From assembly GCF_900100975.1 (NCBI RefSeq), contig NZ_FNFX01000003.1, positions 124,001 through 188,000 of the forward strand: 64,000 nt of DNA, written 5' to 3'. The position numbers and the translations under genes were made by a program. The first letter of the stretch is position 1, and every line of letters begins with the position of its first letter. Under the pieces are notes generated by a model. It had not been told where the DNA came from and did no database searches. It saw only the letters and a list, made by a program, of their open reading frames with translations. The DNA is from Methylophilus rhizosphaerae. Its GTDB lineage: Bacteria > Pseudomonadota > Gammaproteobacteria > Burkholderiales > Methylophilaceae. This document shows, piece by piece, positions 60,617 through 64,000 of the stretch.

Positions 60617-61195
60617 ATGGATGTCAATGTGAAAGATATACCTGGGGAGTGGGACTTAGGTTATTCCTTAGATTGGCAAACATTGAGTAGTATTCCGATT
60701 GGGCATAATGCGTATGGTTATATGCAATACGAAACTACACGCCCTCCGATTGGCGAGGCTCTGTTTCAATTAAAATATCGCTCTGACTACTCGCAAATTC
60801 CATTGATTGCCGCGCAAATGGCCACAACACTCGCAGAACGCTTTCAAAACACCTCTTTAGTCATTCCAATGCCTGCCTCCAGAGTTCGCGCAAGACAGCC
60901 TGTTGCAGAAATTGCAAGAGAGTATGCACGAATTATGGGACTTCCTTGCATTGAGAATTTATTGGTAAAAACTACTCCAACAGCGGCTTTAAAAGACATG
61001 CGAACAAAAGAGGAAAGGGAGGCTGCGTTATTGAATGCTTTTACCTGCAACAATGTTCTTGTTGAAGGTACTCATAATGTACTAATCATTGACGATTTAT
61101 ATGACACAGGGGCATCTCTTGAAGCGGCTACACGCGTATTAAGGTCATATCCACGTGTGGGTCAAATTTACGTAGCTACAGTAACGAGGCGCTAA
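60617..61195 (+). CDS. ComF/PRTase-like phosphoribosyltransferase
   Basis: A 192-residue type I phosphoribosyltransferase. The PRPP-binding motif is VLIIDDLYDTGASLEAATRV near residue 155, and an upstream ComF-like stretch LVIPMPASRVRARQPVAEIA lies near 90. The N-terminal 50 residues are a family-specific extension (PGEWDLGYSLDWQTL). The ATG at 60617 has an AGGGTGG site; longer frames would enter the hairpin repeat. The stop overlaps the SLOG gene (TAATG), so both act together. It might modify a nucleotide in a signalling or defence pathway, which is inference. Confidence 0.8.
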   Translation: MDVNVKDIPGEWDLGYSLDWQTLSSIPIGHNAYGYMQYETTRPPIGEALFQLKYRSDYSQIPLIAAQMATTLAERFQNTSLVIPMPASRVRARQPVAEIAREYARIMGLPCIENLLVKTTPTAALKDMRTKEEREAALLNAFTCNNVLVEGTHNVLIIDDLYDTGASLEAATRVLRSYPRVGQIYVATVTRR

Positions 61196-61749
61196 TGCAC
61201 AAAGTTTTCATTTCTGGATCAATAAGTATCGATAATCTTGACGCAAAAGTCATTGAACGCATAGGAAATATTGTTGAATCAAATTATCAAGTGCTTATTG
61301 GTGATGCTGGAGGTGTTGATAGTGCAATTCAAAAACACTTGCTTTCAAGGCAAACCAATAACGTTGTAGTTTATTGTGCAGGTGAAGAGCCACGAAACAA
61401 TTTGGGTAATTGGATAGTGGAACGGATTTCTACTTTTGCTAAACCTGGTAGCCGAGCCTTTTTTACATCTAAAGATTTGAAGATGGCTGAAGTTTGTGAT
61501 TATGGACTCATGATTTGGGATACTAAAAGTACTGGAACGCTGGCTAACATTCTTGAGTTACTGAAGCAGAGTAAATACTCCTTAGTTTTCATCAATAAGA
61601 AAAAAACTTTTAAAGCAATAAAAAATGTAGAAGATTTCCAAAATTTGCTCGAAATAATGAGCGAAAGCTCACTAAAAAAGGCAGAAGAAAAGCTGAAGCT
61701 AAATATTGAGATAGATAGACTTAAGTTTGTGCAGTCTGAAATGTTTTAA
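61195..61749 (+). CDS. SLOG-type (LOG/DprA-like) nucleotide-binding protein
   Basis: A 184-residue protein. A Rossmann-like SLOG fold is suggested by KVFISGSISIDNLDAKVIER and VLIGDAGGVDSAIQKHLL (glycine-rich loop), later LMIWDTKSTGTLANILELLK with the TGT loop. The C-terminal 50 residues are a charged helix (SSLKKAEEKLKLNIEIDRLK). SLOG domains often sense or process nucleotide signals in defence. The TAATG overlap with the phosphoribosyltransferase gene supports a two-component unit. No enzymatic role is certain. Confidence 0.75.
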   Translation: MHKVFISGSISIDNLDAKVIERIGNIVESNYQVLIGDAGGVDSAIQKHLLSRQTNNVVVYCAGEEPRNNLGNWIVERISTFAKPGSRAFFTSKDLKMAEVCDYGLMIWDTKSTGTLANILELLKQSKYSLVFINKKKTFKAIKNVEDFQNLLEIMSESSLKKAEEKLKLNIEIDRLKFVQSEMF

Positions 61750-61781
61750 TTTTTATGATTCATCTTACATAGGGGAATGTA

Positions 61782-62036
61782 ATGGAGGCGTACACACTAA
61801 AGCAGCATAAATCTACTGGCGAACTTCATCTTTTTGTTGGTCGTTTTAATCCACCAAAATCAGACTTCAAATGTACTTCATCGAGCCTGTCGATATGCGA
61901 AAAAATGTCTAAAAGTGATAGCAAGTCTAATGAATTCACCTGCTTGACGGAGGATGAAGCTAGGGTGAAGTGTGCTGAAATTGGCCGCTCTGTATGCGGC
62001 ATTTGTGTAAGTAATTTATATGCTACATACAGATAG
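61782..62036 (+). CDS. Small Cys-containing protein
   Basis: An 84-residue protein (MEAYTLKQHKSTGELHLFVG; FNPPKSDFKCTSSSLSICEK; KCAEIGRSVCGICVSNLYAT). Several Cys occur, including CGIC near the end. A GGGG-type site lies before the ATG. It follows the PRTase-SLOG pair and is convergent with kwaB. I do not recognise it. Confidence 0.5.
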   Translation: MEAYTLKQHKSTGELHLFVGRFNPPKSDFKCTSSSLSICEKMSKSDSKSNEFTCLTEDEARVKCAEIGRSVCGICVSNLYATYR

Positions 62037-62065
62037 CAAAGTTTTAATTCAATTTTAATAATAAA

Positions 62066-62965
62066 TTACAGATACTTTTTCGAATTGGTGAGGCACTTAC
62101 GCTTTGTTAATGGTGCTGTCACGTAATCTTCATCCAAGAATCGCAATAAGTCTTTGATGTGCTTTCTATCAGTTGGAATGACAAGCTTGCCATTACTGAT
62201 TGAGATTTTAATATGGTATTGCTCGGGTAGGTCCTGATTAAGAGAATTGGCCACGGTTTGAATGTCTTCAATAGATAAGTTTTGAAGCACATTATTTTTT
62301 TGAAGCAGCGCTACTTTTTTGCGAATAATTGAATCGGCATTTGTTTTGAAAAGTACTTCATTCTCAAATTCAAATAATGTACTTGATGCAAACGTATCAA
62401 GGTCTAAATCCGTTGCTTCTTTATAGTAGTTAGTCAAATCCAAAAAGCGTTTTGTATTGTGATATGAAGCGAAATATAGAGTTCCGTTATTGTAATGAGC
62501 AGTCAGTTTGTCCTGTAAAACCAACCCTGGGTCTTCAAGCTTCTTAAATGTATTCCCTGAGCCTATGATAGTTAATCCCTTACTAAGCAACTTGCCTGCA
62601 TCAAATACCTGAAAACTGACTTGATTGTCGTGCTTAGCCCATACCCCGGTAAACAGAGATTTTATTTGGTGAGTTTCCTCGGTAAGGTTTAATACGGGAC
62701 ATGCTAATGGATTGCTCAAAGCAGCTGGAATATTTTCGGGTAAAGGGTAGTCAGTAATGGTAAATAATTCACCTAGATCTACGTTGTAACTACCTGTGAA
62801 TTCAATATTTTGCTTATTTTCAATCAATGTAGCCAGTTGATGGCTAAACATATCTTTAATAGAAATGCTTAAATCATTTGTGAGCGGAATACGCCTTATA
62901 GGTGCTTCTGCGTCATCAAGTAGTGCAAACAAATTAGTTGTATCGTTATTAGCCATGTGTGACAT
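62066..62965 (-). CDS. kwaB: KwaB, DUF4868 protein of the Kiwa system
   Basis: A 299-residue protein matching the DUF4868/KwaB type in length, in its partner and in features such as ASYHNTKRFLDLTNYYKEAT, DTFASSTLFEFENEVLFKTN and the C-terminal HIKDLLRFLDEDYVTAPLTK. KwaB acts with membrane KwaA against phage in Kiwa. The start (ATG 62965 or 62956) overlaps the end of kwaA by 10-17 bases. I recognise it by gene pair and fold-typical motifs, not by alignment. Confidence 0.82.
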   Translation of the reverse strand: MSHMANNDTTNLFALLDDAEAPIRRIPLTNDLSISIKDMFSHQLATLIENKQNIEFTGSYNVDLGELFTITDYPLPENIPAALSNPLACPVLNLTEETHQIKSLFTGVWAKHDNQVSFQVFDAGKLLSKGLTIIGSGNTFKKLEDPGLVLQDKLTAHYNNGTLYFASYHNTKRFLDLTNYYKEATDLDLDTFASSTLFEFENEVLFKTNADSIIRKKVALLQKNNVLQNLSIEDIQTVANSLNQDLPEQYHIKISISNGKLVIPTDRKHIKDLLRFLDEDYVTAPLTKRKCLTNSKKYL

Positions 62966-63473
62966 CCATTATCATGTACTCAGTTAGTTGAACTACTCTA
63001 GTAATGCTTTTGCTGTCGGAAATGTTTTGTTTGGTAATTAATACGTATGTAATACCGCCTTCAATAGCTACTTCATAAAAATGATATCCAAAAAAACCTA
63101 ACAAAGGATTGAAATGATAAGCATGTGAATTTTGCACAATGAAAAAGAAGATAACCGCAACGAATGTTAAAACAGGCATGCTAATAACTTTGTTAGTTTG
63201 ATTGATTAGTGGCAAAAGATAGACGAGCAAAAATCCCACTACTTCTTTATCAACAGTCTTGACGGTTTTAATTTTCACAGGCAGCTTTTCAAGTTTCTTG
63301 CCAGATAACCAGATAATTCCATAACAAAGTAATGCCATCAATACTGCAGCAGAAAGGTAATTTAACCCTGCACGATAATCCCATTGTTGGCTGAAACTCA
63401 CAAACCAAAGAGTGAGAAAAATTGGAGCCATGGATGTTGCAACTAGAGATAATTTGGCAACTTTATTCAGCAT
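62949..63473 (-). CDS. kwaA: KwaA membrane sensor of the Kiwa system
   Basis: A 174-residue inner-membrane protein with four helices: LSLVATSMAPIFLTLWFVSF, LSAAVLMALLCYGIIWLSG, VGFLLVYLLPLI and VLTFVAVIFFFIVQ. The stretch HFNPLLGFFGYHFYEVAIEG near residue 120 resembles KwaA proteins. It precedes and overlaps kwaB, the canonical Kiwa order. KwaA is thought to sense infection at the membrane. Confidence 0.82.
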   Translation of the reverse strand: MLNKVAKLSLVATSMAPIFLTLWFVSFSQQWDYRAGLNYLSAAVLMALLCYGIIWLSGKKLEKLPVKIKTVKTVDKEVVGFLLVYLLPLINQTNKVISMPVLTFVAVIFFFIVQNSHAYHFNPLLGFFGYHFYEVAIEGGITYVLITKQNISDSKSITRVVQLTEYMIMDVTHG

Positions 63474-63561
63474 AAATGTATTTCTTTATAAAGTAGTAAA
63501 GTCTATTTCTATTAATCGTTAACGAAGCATAATGACGTATTTTATTAATTTGGGATTAACT

Positions 63562-63999
63562 TCATATTAAGAAATGCAACTGAGGATTTGGCAAAATAAT
63601 GTCGCTAGGTTTAGGTAAAGTTTTACTCCCCCTAAGCTTACCATCTGGTGACATAACCAGTATTTCTCTACGAACATCGTAACTTTGGAAAGCTTCTAAT
63701 ATATCAGCCGATCTAGCAGGAGTGTAGTTGGCTTGTTCAATTTGAAGGTTTTGAAAGGTTATTCCGTCGCGGTGATGGTCGTGAATCAATTTGGGGATTT
63801 GGCAATATAAATTATTTAATGTTGAGGTCCTTGCATCAGCATTAAAACCAAAGAAATCTGAGTCTGCTTTTAAGTTAAACCCTCTCAGATTGTACATATC
63901 CAACCCTGAACTACCATAATGGACGAAATGATTTCCATGTAACCAATGAATATCAACCATCACATTTCTTGCAGTAATATTTCTAGAAAGATGCACTAA
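63562..63999 (-). CDS. Unrecognised protein, 5' end probably outside window
   Basis: At least 145 residues; the frame remains open at the window edge, so the true start may lie beyond base 64000. It contains DIHWLHGNHFVHYGSSGLDM, KADSDFFGFNADARTSTLNN and ends PNPQLHFLI. It is predicted mixed alpha/beta with no motif that I recognise. It lies 88 bases upstream of kwaA in the same direction and may be transcribed with it. Confidence 0.5.
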   Translation of the reverse strand, partial: LVHLSRNITARNVMVDIHWLHGNHFVHYGSSGLDMYNLRGFNLKADSDFFGFNADARTSTLNNLYCQIPKLIHDHHRDGITFQNLQIEQANYTPARSADILEAFQSYDVRREILVMSPDGKLRGSKTLPKPSDIILPNPQLHFLI

Positions 64000-64000
64000 C

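Overview
This window comes from a betaproteobacterial chromosome. The order ruvC-ruvA-ruvB-ybgC-tol-pal-queE-queC, rpsP-rimM-trmD-rplS-ogt-xerD, plsY/tsaD and rpsU-yqeY-dnaG-rpoD, plus a C-terminally extended S16 protein, would suit a methylotroph of the Methylophilaceae. That family assignment is inference; no 16S rRNA gene is present. About the first 20.3 kb is conserved core genome. Everything after the tRNA-Ile(CAT) gene at 20244-20322 is AT-richer accessory DNA.

Core (1-20322): Holliday-junction genes (ruvC is cut by the window edge), the Tol-Pal envelope complex, queuosine precursor genes, the ribosomal/tRNA-modification operon, alkyl-DNA repair, xerD, then a roughly 0.5 kb non-coding repeat-like element (about 12.7-13.2 kb). 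After that come folB, plsY, tsaD and the macromolecular synthesis operon rpsU-yqeY-dnaG-rpoD.

Element 1 (20275-44935): an integrative mobilizable element of about 24.6 kb. It is bounded by a perfect 48-bp direct repeat of the 3' half of tRNA-Ile. It carries a HEPN-like gene, an arsenic-resistance operon (arsR, arsI-like, acr3, arsC, CDF exporter, ynfA, TSUP), a tyrosine integrase, an excisionase-like protein, a TrfA-type replication initiator with four iterons and a DnaA box, trbJ/trbL without the rest of a type IV secretion system, an StbABC/TraKLM-like operon, a probable oriT and a MobQ relaxase. Its cargo end is a defence zone: a DUF4209-like protein, an unrecognised three-gene operon whose first product looks like a PD-(D/E)XK nuclease, an Abi_2-family protein with a divergent small RNA, a FiwA-like protein, and an integron-cassette-like AbiU2 gene behind an attC-like site.

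Region 2 (44936-64000): starts with a truncated tRNA-Lys. It holds a 5.9 kb block flanked by diverged direct repeats of about 110 bp. That block encodes an HNH protein, an FRG-domain protein and a short prokaryotic Argonaute system with a SIR2-APAZ partner (SPARSA type). Next come XRE regulators, small island proteins, and a 4.2 kb module (unknown gene, P-loop primase/helicase-like gene, small gene, tyrosine integrase) flanked by a related hairpin repeat. Beyond it lie a phosphoribosyltransferase-SLOG gene pair and a Kiwa defence system (kwaA-kwaB). The window ends inside an unrecognised gene.

Overall this is a core-genome/tRNA junction used repeatedly as an integration and defence hotspot. 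At least three recognisable anti-phage systems (SPARSA, Kiwa, Abi_2/ncRNA) and several HEPN-type proteins sit within 35 kb. The best candidates for undescribed systems are the three-gene operon at 39542-42341 and the PRTase-SLOG pair at 60617-61749.
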